From Pseudopelobacter sp964542535 (GTDB lineage: Bacteria; Desulfobacterota; Desulfuromonadia; Geobacterales; Pseudopelobacteraceae): a DNA stretch of 64,000 bases. The position numbers were made by a program, and so were the translations under genes. The notes under the pieces are model-generated. The model saw nothing but the letters and a program-made list of their open reading frames with translations. It was not told the origin of the DNA and ran no database searches. The DNA lies in the NCBI GenBank assembly GCA_964542535.1, contig CAZIUE010000006.1, positions 1 to 64,000 of the forward strand. Direction: 5' to 3'. Below are positions 8,410 through 18,096 of the stretch, one piece after another. The stretch's first letter is position 1, and each line of letters opens with the position of its first letter.

Positions 8410-8422
8410 TTAACGATGTTAA
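8410..8422. promoter_or_regulatory. Candidate TetR-family operator, copy 2
   Basis: TTAACGATGTTAA, same TTAAC-N3-GTTAA pattern as at 7740-7752, located 46 nt before the efflux adaptor ATG in an AT-rich stretch that probably also holds the promoter. Confidence 0.58.
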
Positions 8423-8468
8423 TTTAAAACACATTGATAACCGACTGATGACATGAAAGGGACTGGCT

Positions 8469-9578
8469 ATGAAACAGATCGTTGCATGGATTGCGCTGGC
8501 ATCGCTCATGGCGGTTTCCGCCTGCTCTTCACCCAGGCAGGAAATCGCACCTCAGGCCATAACGGTTGAGGTGGGGAAGGTCAACCACCGGAGGGAATGC
8601 GAGACGGTTTCGGTCAGCGGAACCATCGTATCGCCGGACGCCCCGGCCAGCGTCTCCTTCGCCGTGTCCGGAAAGATTGTGCAGGCCGGCCCCAGGGAGG
8701 GGGACTCCGTCAGGAAAGGACAGGTCCTGGCCTCCATCGATCCGGTTGATTACCGGCTTGCCCTCGCTGCGTCCAGGGCCCAGACCGGAACGGCCGAAGT
8801 CGCCTTTCGACGCGCCGAGGATGAGCACCGGCGGATGAAGATGCTGTACGACTCCAAAAGCCTGGCGCCGAACGACTATCAGAAATACAGGGCCGCCTAT
8901 GACGCCGCGAAACAGAACTATCTGCAGGCGTCTGCCTCCGAGGGCATATCCAAAAAACACCTTGCCGACGCAACTCTGCGCACTCCCTTTGCCGGTTTCA
9001 TTTCAAAACGCTCGGTTGAGCCGGGACAGATGGCCAGCCCGGCTCAACCCGCATTTGAAATCGTCAAACTCGACCCGGTGGAAATCAACGTGGGCGTGCC
9101 GGAAACCGACGTGCATCTGATCCGCGTCGGGCAGAAGGCATCCATTTCCATACCTGCCCTTCCGGGGGAATCATTCGAAGGGAACGTCCGTCTGATCAAT
9201 GTTTCGGCCGATGCTGCCACGCGCACCTACATGACCCGCATCACCGTTCCCAATCCCGGGCACAAGCTGCGTATCGGGATGGTGGCGGAAGCAACCATTC
9301 GCGGGGACCGGATTATGCCGATGATGACGGTGCCGGGAGAAGCCGTGGTTCGCGACCAGCAGGGAGCGACACAGGTTTTCGTCTATTATCCCGACCGGAA
9401 GCGCGTGTACGCCAGGCGCGTGGAGACCGGCTCGGTGGTGGGCAGGGATCTGGAGATAAAACGTGGGCTTGCCGGCACTGAGCTCATCGTCGTGGCCGGA
9501 CAAACGAAACTCAGAGATGGTCTGCTCGTAACGCCACGGGAACGGCAAGCTGCCCGCAACGAGCAGAGGAACAAATGA
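8469..9578 (+). CDS. RND efflux periplasmic adaptor (membrane fusion protein), lipoprotein
   Basis: Periplasmic adaptor that bridges an RND pump and the outer-membrane channel. Residues 1-18 are a lipoprotein signal with lipobox AVSAC (Cys19 lipidated). Half-lipoyl sequence (FAVSGKIVQAGPREGDSVRKGQVLASID, as GKIVQAG...GDSVRKGQ, about 58-85) precedes a short alpha-helical hairpin (about 95-150), then the second lipoyl half (TLRTPFAGFISKRSVEPGQ), beta-barrel and membrane-proximal domains. The order is that of AcrA/MexA proteins; 369 aa is normal. It is separated by 1 nt from the RND pump gene. Regulation is probably by the upstream TetR protein through the palindrome at 8410. Confidence 0.9.
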   Translation: MKQIVAWIALASLMAVSACSSPRQEIAPQAITVEVGKVNHRRECETVSVSGTIVSPDAPASVSFAVSGKIVQAGPREGDSVRKGQVLASIDPVDYRLALAASRAQTGTAEVAFRRAEDEHRRMKMLYDSKSLAPNDYQKYRAAYDAAKQNYLQASASEGISKKHLADATLRTPFAGFISKRSVEPGQMASPAQPAFEIVKLDPVEINVGVPETDVHLIRVGQKASISIPALPGESFEGNVRLINVSADAATRTYMTRITVPNPGHKLRIGMVAEATIRGDRIMPMMTVPGEAVVRDQQGATQVFVYYPDRKRVYARRVETGSVVGRDLEIKRGLAGTELIVVAGQTKLRDGLLVTPRERQAARNEQRNK

Positions 9579-9579
9579 T

Positions 9580-12500
9580 ATGAGCCCGATAAAATTTTCG
9601 CTGAGATATCCCTCCGTCACGCTCATCGTGACGGCAATGATAGTGCTTATGGGTGTTCACGCTTTCCTGAAGATGCAACGGACGGAAGACCCGACGATTA
9701 CCATCAGGACCGGCCTGGTGGCCGCGCTCTATCCGGGAGCGACCTCCGAGCAGGTGGAAAAGCAGGTAACTAAAACCCTTGAGAAGCACATCTTCAAGTT
9801 TCCCGAGGTGCGCAAGGAAAAAACCTTTTCCACAAGCCGGCCCGGCCTGGCCATCATCAACGTGCAGCTGGGGGATCAGGTCAAAAATGCCGACCAGTTC
9901 TGGGCCAAGCTGCGTCACGAGCTGAACGTGGTTCGCACCACGGAACTTCCTGCGGAGGTGAGAGGGCCGGTGGTTGACTCCGATTTTGGCGATACCGTAG
10001 CCATGCTGATCGCCATCCGCGGAAAACAGTACGGGTATCGGGAACTGAGAGACTTTGCGGACAAGATCCACGATGAGATGCGCACGGTCCGTGAGGTGGG
10101 AAAACTCGTCACCTATGGCAACCAGAACGAGGAGGTCTGGATTACCAGCAGCCTTGAACGGATGGCGCAGTACTTCGTTGGCCCGCGCCAGGTGATGAAC
10201 GCCCTGAGCGAGCGGAATGTCATCCGGAGCGGCGGGAATTTCGACACGAATCAATCGAAAATCCCCATGAGGACCACGGGGCTATTCAATTCGGAGAACG
10301 AAATCCGGAACGTGCTCGTGGACGTTTCCCGGGAAGGCCATCCCGCCTACATCAAGGATTTCGCCACGGTGGAGCGCCGGTATCAGGACCCTGATTTCAT
10401 GGTGCGCTACGACGGCGATCCGTGCCTGCTGCTTTCCGTTGAGATGCAGAAGGGGAAGAATATCGTTGAACTGGGCGAGCAATTGGACAAGGTGTTTCAG
10501 CGTCTCAAGGTGCTCCTGCCTCCTGATGTCCAACTGGATCTGGTCGCCAACCAGCCGGGAGTAGTCAAGGAACGGATCAGCACGCTGAGCCATGAATTTC
10601 TGCTGGCCATCATTTCCGTGGTTGTCGTCACCATTGTGCTGCTTCCGTTACGGGTCGCTCTCATCGCCGCCCTGGCCATACCGGTAACCCTGTGCGGTAC
10701 CCTTGGGGTCATGAATTCATTCGGCATAGCCCTGCACCAGGTCTCAATCGCAGGCCTCATCATGGTACTCGGTATCGTGGTGGACGATGCCATCGTGATC
10801 GCCGACAACTACGTGGAGTTGCTTGATCACAAGGTAGCGAAGGCGGAGGCGGCCTGGCGGTGCGCCAGCGACGTCTTCATCCCTGTTCTCACGGCGACCA
10901 TTACCATCATTGCCTCATTCCTGCCGCTCCTGATCCTGAACGGCTCGGTCGGTGAATTCATTATGGCGCTCCCGGTTACGGTGGCGATCGCGCTGGCGGT
11001 TTCCTTCATCGTGGCGGTCATGCTGACGCCCCTGCTCTGCCGGTTCTTCATCAAGAAGGGGCTCCACGACCACGGCGCGGCGGCAACAGACGGCGTAAAA
11101 AAGAAGAGTCTGCTGGACCTGCTTCAGGAGAAATACGGAATCTGGATCACTATCCTGATGAACAGGAAGCGGCTCGCCTTCACCCTCGGGGTATGCGCGT
11201 TCGCCATGGGCGTGGCGCTCTTTGCGCTGGTGCCGCAGCAGTTCTTTCCCTCGGCCGAGCGTGACCAGTTCGTGATCGATGTGTGGATGCCCCAGGGAAC
11301 CCGGATCGAAGCCACGGATTCAATCATGGCGCGAATCGAAAAAAAACTGGGCTCCAGCACGGGAGTCGCTCACTATGCCACCTTTGTTGGCCGGAGCGCT
11401 CCACGCTTCTACTACAACGTGAACCCGCAGCAACCCGACGGCGCCTATGGCCAGTTCATCGTCAATACCGCTTCGGTGAAGGATACTTCCCGGTTGGTGA
11501 AGGAACTGCGTCCGGCGCTGGCGACAGCAGTTCCGGAAGCGTTGGTGATCGTGAAGGAACTTCAGCAGGGCGACCAGATGGAAGCCCCCATCGAGGTGCG
11601 CATCTCCGGTGACGACATCGGAGAGCTGAAGCGGCTGGGTGAAAAGGTACAGGTAATTCTGGAGAACATTTCAACTGCCGACTACGTGTTCCGGGACTAT
11701 TTCAATGATTCGTACCGGGTAGACGTACAGGTGAATAACGAATTGGCGAACCGGCTCGGAATAACGGATGCGTCGGTGTCGCAAACGCTTTCAGGAGCAT
11801 TCGACGGCGCCGCGGTCGGCACGTTCTGGGAAGGGGACCGGCCGGTCACCATCAAGCTACGGCTGGATCAGGCATCCCGATCAAGCTTCGCGGATATCGG
11901 CAATACGTATCTTGGTTCAGAACTGACCAGCGCCAGGGTTCCGCTCCGCGCCGTCGCCCGGTTGTCACCGGAGTGGCAGACCAGCAGGATCGTCCGTAGG
12001 AACGGCGTGCGTACCCTGACGATCCGGGCGTTTGCGAAGCCGGGGCACTACGCCTCGAAAATACTGGAGGAGGCCATGCCGAAGATCAATTCGTTGGAGC
12101 TGCCGACCGGATACCGGATCGAATACGGCGGTGAGAAGCACAATCAGGACGAAACCTTCCCCGATATGCTCGTTGCTCTCGGGATCAGCCTGGTAGCGAT
12201 CTTCCTGGTGCTGCTGGTGCAGTTCAAGAATATTTCCGACCCGCTCGTGGTAATGTCCTCCATTCCCCTCACCCTGTTCGGGGCGATTCTGGGGCTTATC
12301 ATCACCCACAATCCCTTCGGTTTCACCTCCTTCATGGGGCTGATCAGTTTGTGCGGCATCGTGGTGCGAAACGGTATCATTCTGGTGGATTACTGTAACG
12401 AACGGGTGGCGGAGGGGGAAACCCTGGAGCAGGCTGCGCGTGATGCAGGTGCCAGGCGTTTACGCCCAATCTTTCTCACCACCATGGCAGCCGCGGTGGG

Positions 12501-14001
12501 GGTGACACCAATGATAATTTCCGGGTCGAGTCTCTGGAGTCCGCTGGCAAGCGTTATCGCCTTCGGCCTCATCTTCTCCATGTTCTTTACGCTCCTGGTG
12601 GTTCCCGTCATCTTCGTGGCCGTCAAATCCCGCTCCACCAAGGGGCGGGCAGGCGGGGCGGCCGCGGTGGCAGCCGTTGCGATTGCGGCAACCGTTGTTT
12701 GTGCCGGGGGAGGGGAGGCGTCCGCGGAACCGGTGAGGTTGACATTGCCGCAAGCGGTTGAACGCGCTCTGAAACAGAATTCGGCACTTACAATCGCCCG
12801 GTCAAGGGTTACTGAGAGCGACCAACAGATTGTCTCGGCGCGTTCCCGGTATTTTCCGCGGCTTTCCAACAACACCAAATATATAACAATGTCGGACAAT
12901 CAACTCGTCACCATTCCAGCCGGGAGTCTTGGGGCTATCGAAGGAAAAGCCTTTCCAAACAACAACGTAAAAGTCAGTCAGAGCAGTTCCAGCATTCTTT
13001 ATAGCGAAACCACCCTTGGCCAGCCCATAACCCAGCTTCTGAAGATATACGAGGCACATCAGATCGCCCGGACGGATCGGGAAATTGCAGGTGCGGAGCT
13101 GACAAGGTCGGAGAATGAAACGGTTCTGGCCGTGCATCAGGCATATTTTGCGTTGCTGGCTGCCAACAGGGAAAAAATTGCCGCCCAAGCCTCGCTCGCC
13201 GCGGCCGGGGAAAACCTGCGAGAGGCCGAGGAAGGGGTAAAGGCGGGAAATGTCCTGGATGTATCAATAATCGCGGCACAGGCCAATCAGCTTCAGGCAC
13301 GGCACGCGCTGATCCAGGCGGAAAACCGCATTGCGGACCTGACCGCGGATCTTGACGATCTGGTGAAGCTGCCGAGCGACACCATTCTTGAAGTAAGCGA
13401 GGAAGAATTACCGGACATGGCGGTGTTCTCAAAAGAACAGGCCTACGCAGCAGCTCGCGCACAAAACGGCGAACTTCTGGCGGCGCGTGAAACAATCGAA
13501 AAGACCCGTCATGCGGTACGGGCGGCACACTACGAGTACATACCTGATCTGACCATTTTCGCCAGGCATGCGTATCAGGATGGCGCGCCATTTCTGGAGA
13601 AGAACGTCGGTATGTTCGGAGCTGAGTTGACCTGGAACATCTTCGACTGGGGGAAGCGAAAGGGAGAGCTCGGGCAACGCGTGGCCCAGCACGATCAGGC
13701 TGAGGAGAATCTTGCCAGGATAGACAGGCGGATCGGGATCGATATCGACAAGGCATACCGGAAGCTGGAACGCTCAAAGCAGATGGTGGAGGTCGCCCGG
13801 GAAGTACTTTCCCTGTCCAGGGAACAGGCCCGGCTCAGCGAAAACCGCCTGAAGGCGGGGACCGTGACGGCGGCAAATCACGCAGAAACCATTGCCGCCC
13901 TCAGGAAGGCGGAACTGGAGGAGTTGCAGGCATCTCTCCAGTACCGGATCGCCGGATCCGAGATCAGGAGAATAACCGGAGGGTTGAGCGAAAACCGTTA
14001 A
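9580..14001 (+). CDS. RND multidrug efflux pump fused to a TolC-like outer-membrane factor
   Basis: One uninterrupted frame of 1473 aa. Residues 1-1015 are an AcrB-type RND permease (12 membrane segments, two large periplasmic loops) with the proton-relay pair Asp402-Asp403 in GIVVDDAIVIADN. After the last permease helix (VVPVIFVAV) comes a basic patch (KSRSTKGR, 1016-1023), a hydrophobic stretch (about 1027-1040) and ASA-EP at 1047-1051, exactly like a Sec signal peptide with a signal peptidase I site. Residues 1052-1473 are an outer-membrane efflux protein (LPQAVERALKQN, coiled-coil repeats, ...WNIFDWGKRKGEL). In relatives these are two genes. Since the permease C-terminus is cytoplasmic, the internal signal would act as a 13th helix and deliver the channel domain to the periplasm, perhaps to be cleaved there. 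No frameshift is visible at the junction. Confidence 0.88.
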   Translation: MSPIKFSLRYPSVTLIVTAMIVLMGVHAFLKMQRTEDPTITIRTGLVAALYPGATSEQVEKQVTKTLEKHIFKFPEVRKEKTFSTSRPGLAIINVQLGDQVKNADQFWAKLRHELNVVRTTELPAEVRGPVVDSDFGDTVAMLIAIRGKQYGYRELRDFADKIHDEMRTVREVGKLVTYGNQNEEVWITSSLERMAQYFVGPRQVMNALSERNVIRSGGNFDTNQSKIPMRTTGLFNSENEIRNVLVDVSREGHPAYIKDFATVERRYQDPDFMVRYDGDPCLLLSVEMQKGKNIVELGEQLDKVFQRLKVLLPPDVQLDLVANQPGVVKERISTLSHEFLLAIISVVVVTIVLLPLRVALIAALAIPVTLCGTLGVMNSFGIALHQVSIAGLIMVLGIVVDDAIVIADNYVELLDHKVAKAEAAWRCASDVFIPVLTATITIIASFLPLLILNGSVGEFIMALPVTVAIALAVSFIVAVMLTPLLCRFFIKKGLHDHGAAATDGVKKKSLLDLLQEKYGIWITILMNRKRLAFTLGVCAFAMGVALFALVPQQFFPSAERDQFVIDVWMPQGTRIEATDSIMARIEKKLGSSTGVAHYATFVGRSAPRFYYNVNPQQPDGAYGQFIVNTASVKDTSRLVKELRPALATAVPEALVIVKELQQGDQMEAPIEVRISGDDIGELKRLGEKVQVILENISTADYVFRDYFNDSYRVDVQVNNELANRLGITDASVSQTLSGAFDGAAVGTFWEGDRPVTIKLRLDQASRSSFADIGNTYLGSELTSARVPLRAVARLSPEWQTSRIVRRNGVRTLTIRAFAKPGHYASKILEEAMPKINSLELPTGYRIEYGGEKHNQDETFPDMLVALGISLVAIFLVLLVQFKNISDPLVVMSSIPLTLFGAILGLIITHNPFGFTSFMGLISLCGIVVRNGIILVDYCNERVAEGETLEQAARDAGARRLRPIFLTTMAAAVGVTPMIISGSSLWSPLASVIAFGLIFSMFFTLLVVPVIFVAVKSRSTKGRAGGAAAVAAVAIAATVVCAGGGEASAEPVRLTLPQAVERALKQNSALTIARSRVTESDQQIVSARSRYFPRLSNNTKYITMSDNQLVTIPAGSLGAIEGKAFPNNNVKVSQSSSSILYSETTLGQPITQLLKIYEAHQIARTDREIAGAELTRSENETVLAVHQAYFALLAANREKIAAQASLAAAGENLREAEEGVKAGNVLDVSIIAAQANQLQARHALIQAENRIADLTADLDDLVKLPSDTILEVSEEELPDMAVFSKEQAYAAARAQNGELLAARETIEKTRHAVRAAHYEYIPDLTIFARHAYQDGAPFLEKNVGMFGAELTWNIFDWGKRKGELGQRVAQHDQAEENLARIDRRIGIDIDKAYRKLERSKQMVEVAREVLSLSREQARLSENRLKAGTVTAANHAETIAALRKAELEELQASLQYRIAGSEIRRITGGLSENR

Positions 14002-14195
14002 CTACATCACCCGTGTCCGGATCGGTCAGTGCGGTTTTCTTTCTCCCACTTCAAAGAGGAGGTGAAGCTGGGGATGGGGGTCGTATTCGGGGTTGCTGTT
14101 GCTTCATCCCATCCATGACCTTACCTGTGAAGGGGAGGAAATTTCAGTCCACCACAAAGATCAAGCCGGACAACGCTATGAGGTGTTGAACCCTG

Positions 14196-14220
14196 AGCCT
14201 ATGAATTCATGGGCTTTTTT
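14196..14220 (+). terminator. Rho-independent terminator after the efflux operon
   Basis: AGCCTATGAA and TTCATGGGCT form a 10-bp stem with one mismatch, followed by TTTTTT. It lies about 195 bp after the RND-OMF stop codon and 23 bp before the 3' end of the convergent kinase gene. Confidence 0.7.
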
Positions 14221-14242
14221 CGATTCTCTTCGAAATCAGCTT

Positions 14243-17200
14243 TCAGCACTCCTTGCCCACCAGCCGTTGTACCTCGCCGGCCAGGGAGTGGAATGAGAAC
14301 GGTTTGGCCACCGCGCCGCTGAAGCCGTGCTGCCGGTAGTCGGCGATCACCGGGTCGCTGGAATAGCCGCTGGAGACGATCAGCGCCACGTCCGGGTCGA
14401 TGCCGCGTATGAGTCCCGCTGCCTCTCTCCCTCCCATCCCACCGGGGATGGTCAGGTCCATGATCACCGCGGCGAAGGGGGCTCCCCTCTCCCGTGACGT
14501 GCGAACAAGCTCCAGCGCCTCTCTGCCGTCGGCGCAGCACTGGACACTGTACCCGGCGGTTTCCAGGATCTCCCGCGACACTTCCCGGATAATTTCCTCG
14601 TCATCCATGACGAGAATCCTGCCGCTTCCCCTCAGTTCGCCATCCGCTGCCGGCAACTGTGCCCCGGGACCGGCATGGGGCCTGGCCGGCAGGTGGATGG
14701 TGAAGGTCGTGCCGACCCCGACCCGGGACGAGACCGCGATCGTACCACCGTGGCGCCTGATGATGGAATAGGAAGAGGCGAGTCCCAGCCCGCTTCCCTT
14801 GTGCTTGGTGGTGAAGTAGGGATCGAAGACCCTGGTCAGATTCTCGGCAGGAATGCCGCAGCCATGATCCTGGACGGAGATTCGGAGGTATGCTCCGGCC
14901 GGCAGATTGTCGGCGTTTCCACCGGGAAGCGTCTCGTTCGTGGCGCTGATGCTGATGGTGCCGCCACCCGGCATGGCATGGGTGGCGTTGATCATCAGGT
15001 TGTTCAGCACCTGGCTGATCTGCTCGGGGTCAACATCGATGCACCAGAGACCATCCGTGATCCGGATGTCGCTCTTCACATTCGTGCCCCGCAGCACGAA
15101 GCCGGCGCATTCGCGGATCAGGGGGGCTGGATCGATGATCTTTCTGGCCGGCTCTCCGCCACGGGCAAAAGTGAGCAGTTGCCGGGTCAGGCCGGTGGCC
15201 CGCATGGCCGCCTGCTCGCAGCTTTCCAGGCGACCGGCAAGAGGGTGGCCCGGGTCGAGCCTGCCGCGCACCAGGGAGATGTTTCCCAGGATGCCGGAGA
15301 GGATGTTGTTGAAATCGTGGGCGATACCCCCCGCAAGCAGCCCCAGGGACTCAAGCTTCTGGCTTCGTACCCGCTCGTCCTGGATCCGTATGCGTTCGCT
15401 GATGTCGCGGGCAATGGCCAGCACCGCGTCCCTGCCCTGGTAGGTGTACTGCACCGAGACCATCTCCACCGGCACCGTGGAACCGTCCAGGCGGACCATC
15501 AACTCCTCGATGGGGGGATTGTCCCGCTGTCCCAGGGAATTTCTGATCCGCTGCCCCACCATCTCACGCTGGTCGGAATGAATAAAGTCCAGCGGCTCCC
15601 TGCCGTAGAGTTCCTCCGGAGTCTGCGCCCCCAAAAGCCTGGCGGCGGCCGGATTCATGAAGACGAACCTGCTGCCGTTGTGGATGAAGATCGCGTCGGG
15701 GGAAAGCTCCACCAGCCTGCGGTAGCGCTCCTCGCTCTCCCGCAGGTCCTGCTCAATTCTCCGGTGTTCGGTGACATCCCAGATACATCCCACGGTGCCG
15801 ATGGTTGCGCCGTCGATGGAGACCGGGGAGAGATAGACTTCGAACCAACGCTCTCCTTCTGGCACCGAGAGCAGCTCTTCGTCATGCTTGGGCTTGCCGC
15901 TTGTCAGTACCTCGCGGTCAGTTTCCATAATTCTTGCGGCCAGTTCCCGGGGGACCAGGTCAAAGGCTGTCCTCCCCACAAGGTCACGGGGGGAGGACAG
16001 CCCCAGGAAGGTTGCCAGCTGTCTGTTGGCCGCCAGGAAGATCCCCTCTTCATCCTTGATCCAGGCGGCATAGGGGAAATTGTCCAGGAGCGCCCGCTGG
16101 TAGTATTCCCGCAGCCTCAGCTCTTCCTGGAGTCGGACCTGTTCGGTGGTGTCGGTCCAGAAGGAGAGCAGGTACCGGTTATTCCGGATCCCGACGCTTC
16201 TCACGCTGACCCGCACGTTGCGCAGGGAACCGTCCCGGTGGCGGTGCATCGTTTCGATGGTTCCCGTTCCCTGGGAGATGATCTCGCTGATATGGGTCCG
16301 GTGCCAGTCACGGTCATAGTGCGGATTGATGTCGGGAACGGACATGCGGGAGAACTCCTCCCGGCTGTAGCCGAGCCCGGAACAGGCGGTGTCGTTGAAC
16401 TCCCTGAATTCGAGCGTATCTTCGTCAACCAGGACCACGCCATCAGGAGCCTGGTGGAACATGGCGCGGTACAGTTCCTCCTGTTCCTTGAGAGCCAGTT
16501 CGGCCCTCTTGTGTTCGCTGATGTCCCGCACGAAACTGAACAGGAACTCTTCTCCCTGGTAGTTCAGGTGGGTTGAGGTTATTTCCACGGGAAATATGAC
16601 ACCATCCCTGTTCCGGTGAACCGCTTCAAAGGTCATGCAATCCCGTTGGTTCCTTTTTTTAAGATGATGGGGAAGATTTTCCCTCTTGAACCCAGGATCG
16701 AAGTCGAACACCGACAACCGGCAGAGTTCTTCCCGGGAATACCCCAGACTCTCGCAGGCATGCCGGTTGGCATAAAGAACGTTCATGTCCTGATCGAGTC
16801 GGAAAATACCCACCGGCGCCTGATCCAGGCAGTACTGGGAAAGGTACAGTTTCTCCTCGGCCCGCCTCTGTCGTGTAATGTCCACATGGGTGCCAACCAG
16901 ACGCACTCCTCTCCCCTGATCATCACGGGACAGGAGTGCGCGTGACAGGATGCTGATGTAATGCCCCTCCCGGTGTTGCATGCGGAATTCCACCTCGAAG
17001 GTGTCCGTACGCCCCTCCAGGAACTCCTGCACACGAGCCAGGGCCGTCTCCCTGTCGTCGGGGTGCATCAGCTCCGTCCAGGTGTCGAGACGGTTCTCCA
17101 GCTCGTCCTCGCGGTAACCGAGCATCTCCTTCCAGCGCGGGGAGTAGTAGGCCTCGTCGGTGAGCAGGTTCCTGTCCCAGATGCCGTCATTGGCGCCCAG

Positions 17201-17644
17201 CATGGCCAGCTGAAAACGCTCCTCGCTGGCCTGGAGTCGTATCCTGGTCTGGACGGTCTCGGTTATGTCGATCATGATCCCCCGCAGGCGCGGGGAGCCG
17301 TCACGGGCCACCGTGGGGGTGACGATGGTGCGGAACCAGATGGTGCTGCCGTCCGCCGCGAGCATGCGGTGCTCCAACTCCCGCATATCACCTCGTTCCG
17401 CCACCTCCTGTAACAGGGTGGCGCAGCGCTCCCGGTCGTCGGGGTGGATATGGCTGTTCCAGAATCCGGGATCCTCGACCCACTGGCGGCAGGGATAACC
17501 GAGCACGATTTCGGCCAGCTGGTTGACCTGGGAGAAGCGCATGGTTAGGGGGGTGCATTCCCAGACGATGCCATGGACGGCATGGAGCAGGATGGAGAAG
17601 AGCGTGTGGTCCGACAACGGGCCGGCGTTCTGTTCAGGAGTCAT
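14243..17644 (-). CDS. Hybrid sensor histidine kinase, six PAS domains plus receiver
   Basis: Soluble multi-sensor kinase of about 1133 aa from the ATG at 17644. Six PAS/PAC units follow one another, each ending in a DIT/DISE or DTTE type PAC tail; the third to sixth lie around residues 270-750. The HisKA box GGIAHDFNNIL has phospho-acceptor His776. Then come an HATPase domain (N box NLMINATHAM; G boxes DHGCGIP and GSGLGL) and a receiver domain with Asp1063 in VIMDLTIPG and the conserved Lys in AKPF. There is no transmembrane segment. The frame extends to a TTG at 17722 without a good ribosome site, so the internal ATG is preferred. Its last 60 bp are duplicated upstream of priA. No dedicated output regulator is adjacent; ligand and target are unknown. 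Confidence 0.9.
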   Translation of the reverse strand: MTPEQNAGPLSDHTLFSILLHAVHGIVWECTPLTMRFSQVNQLAEIVLGYPCRQWVEDPGFWNSHIHPDDRERCATLLQEVAERGDMRELEHRMLAADGSTIWFRTIVTPTVARDGSPRLRGIMIDITETVQTRIRLQASEERFQLAMLGANDGIWDRNLLTDEAYYSPRWKEMLGYREDELENRLDTWTELMHPDDRETALARVQEFLEGRTDTFEVEFRMQHREGHYISILSRALLSRDDQGRGVRLVGTHVDITRQRRAEEKLYLSQYCLDQAPVGIFRLDQDMNVLYANRHACESLGYSREELCRLSVFDFDPGFKRENLPHHLKKRNQRDCMTFEAVHRNRDGVIFPVEITSTHLNYQGEEFLFSFVRDISEHKRAELALKEQEELYRAMFHQAPDGVVLVDEDTLEFREFNDTACSGLGYSREEFSRMSVPDINPHYDRDWHRTHISEIISQGTGTIETMHRHRDGSLRNVRVSVRSVGIRNNRYLLSFWTDTTEQVRLQEELRLREYYQRALLDNFPYAAWIKDEEGIFLAANRQLATFLGLSSPRDLVGRTAFDLVPRELAARIMETDREVLTSGKPKHDEELLSVPEGERWFEVYLSPVSIDGATIGTVGCIWDVTEHRRIEQDLRESEERYRRLVELSPDAIFIHNGSRFVFMNPAAARLLGAQTPEELYGREPLDFIHSDQREMVGQRIRNSLGQRDNPPIEELMVRLDGSTVPVEMVSVQYTYQGRDAVLAIARDISERIRIQDERVRSQKLESLGLLAGGIAHDFNNILSGILGNISLVRGRLDPGHPLAGRLESCEQAAMRATGLTRQLLTFARGGEPARKIIDPAPLIRECAGFVLRGTNVKSDIRITDGLWCIDVDPEQISQVLNNLMINATHAMPGGGTISISATNETLPGGNADNLPAGAYLRISVQDHGCGIPAENLTRVFDPYFTTKHKGSGLGLASSYSIIRRHGGTIAVSSRVGVGTTFTIHLPARPHAGPGAQLPAADGELRGSGRILVMDDEEIIREVSREILETAGYSVQCCADGREALELVRTSRERGAPFAAVIMDLTIPGGMGGREAAGLIRGIDPDVALIVSSGYSSDPVIADYRQHGFSGAVAKPFSFHSLAGEVQRLVGKEC

Positions 17645-17885
17645 GAATACGTTTTCCGGCTGCGTTGCGGGATTTGGGGAAGGGGCGTTTTCGGTAACGT
17701 TTCTGAAAAAGTCAGAAAGCAAACAGAGTTATAACAAAGTGAGGGTGCGCTGGCAAGGTCTTGATCCTGATTGTGGCGGCGTGGGGGAGATGTCACTGGC
17801 AGTGAACAACGGTGCCGGCAGGAGACGACGGGGGGCGGGGCCAGAATGGAGATGAGGGGAGCTGAGGCGCACGGAGGTTTCGTAC
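17645..17885. other. Intergenic region between the PAS kinase and the polyamine operon
   Basis: 241 bp between the start of the minus-strand kinase and the end of the minus-strand 69-aa gene. It presumably contains the kinase promoter and the end of the polyamine transcript. No convincing terminator hairpin or promoter pair was recognised. Confidence 0.35.
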
Positions 17886-18095
17886 CTACCAATAACGTCG
17901 GGGCGGCTCCGTTTTCCCCACCAGGGTGATCATCCCCCCCTCCACCCGGAACATATTCCCTTCCGCGCTGGTCCAGGAGTCCCCCTCCTCAAGGGGGGCA
18001 GGGACCTCCCGGGTGCCCAGGTACACCACCTGGCCGTCGATGTAGGTGTACCATTCCAGGCTGCCGGTCATCCAGAGCTTGCTTTTCAGGGGCAT
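17886..18095 (-). CDS. Small protein of unknown function at the end of the polyamine operon
   Basis: 69-aa ORF starting at the ATG at 18095, 1 nt after the nspC stop codon, which suggests co-transcription and translational coupling. It contains MTGSLEWYTYIDGQVVYLGT and an acidic middle, with no signal peptide or membrane segment and no recognised family. The sequence looks like a compact beta-rich domain, but that is only an impression. A longer overlapping frame extends into nspC and is not credible. No dedicated Shine-Dalgarno sequence is visible, consistent with coupling to nspC. Confidence 0.6.
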   Translation of the reverse strand: MPLKSKLWMTGSLEWYTYIDGQVVYLGTREVPAPLEEGDSWTSAEGNMFRVEGGMITLVGKTEPPRRYW

Positions 18096-18096
18096 G

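Noticed and set aside
14093..14296. 67-codon ORF after the efflux operon
   Set aside because: It overlaps the terminator and the antisense end of the kinase gene and has no ribosome site.
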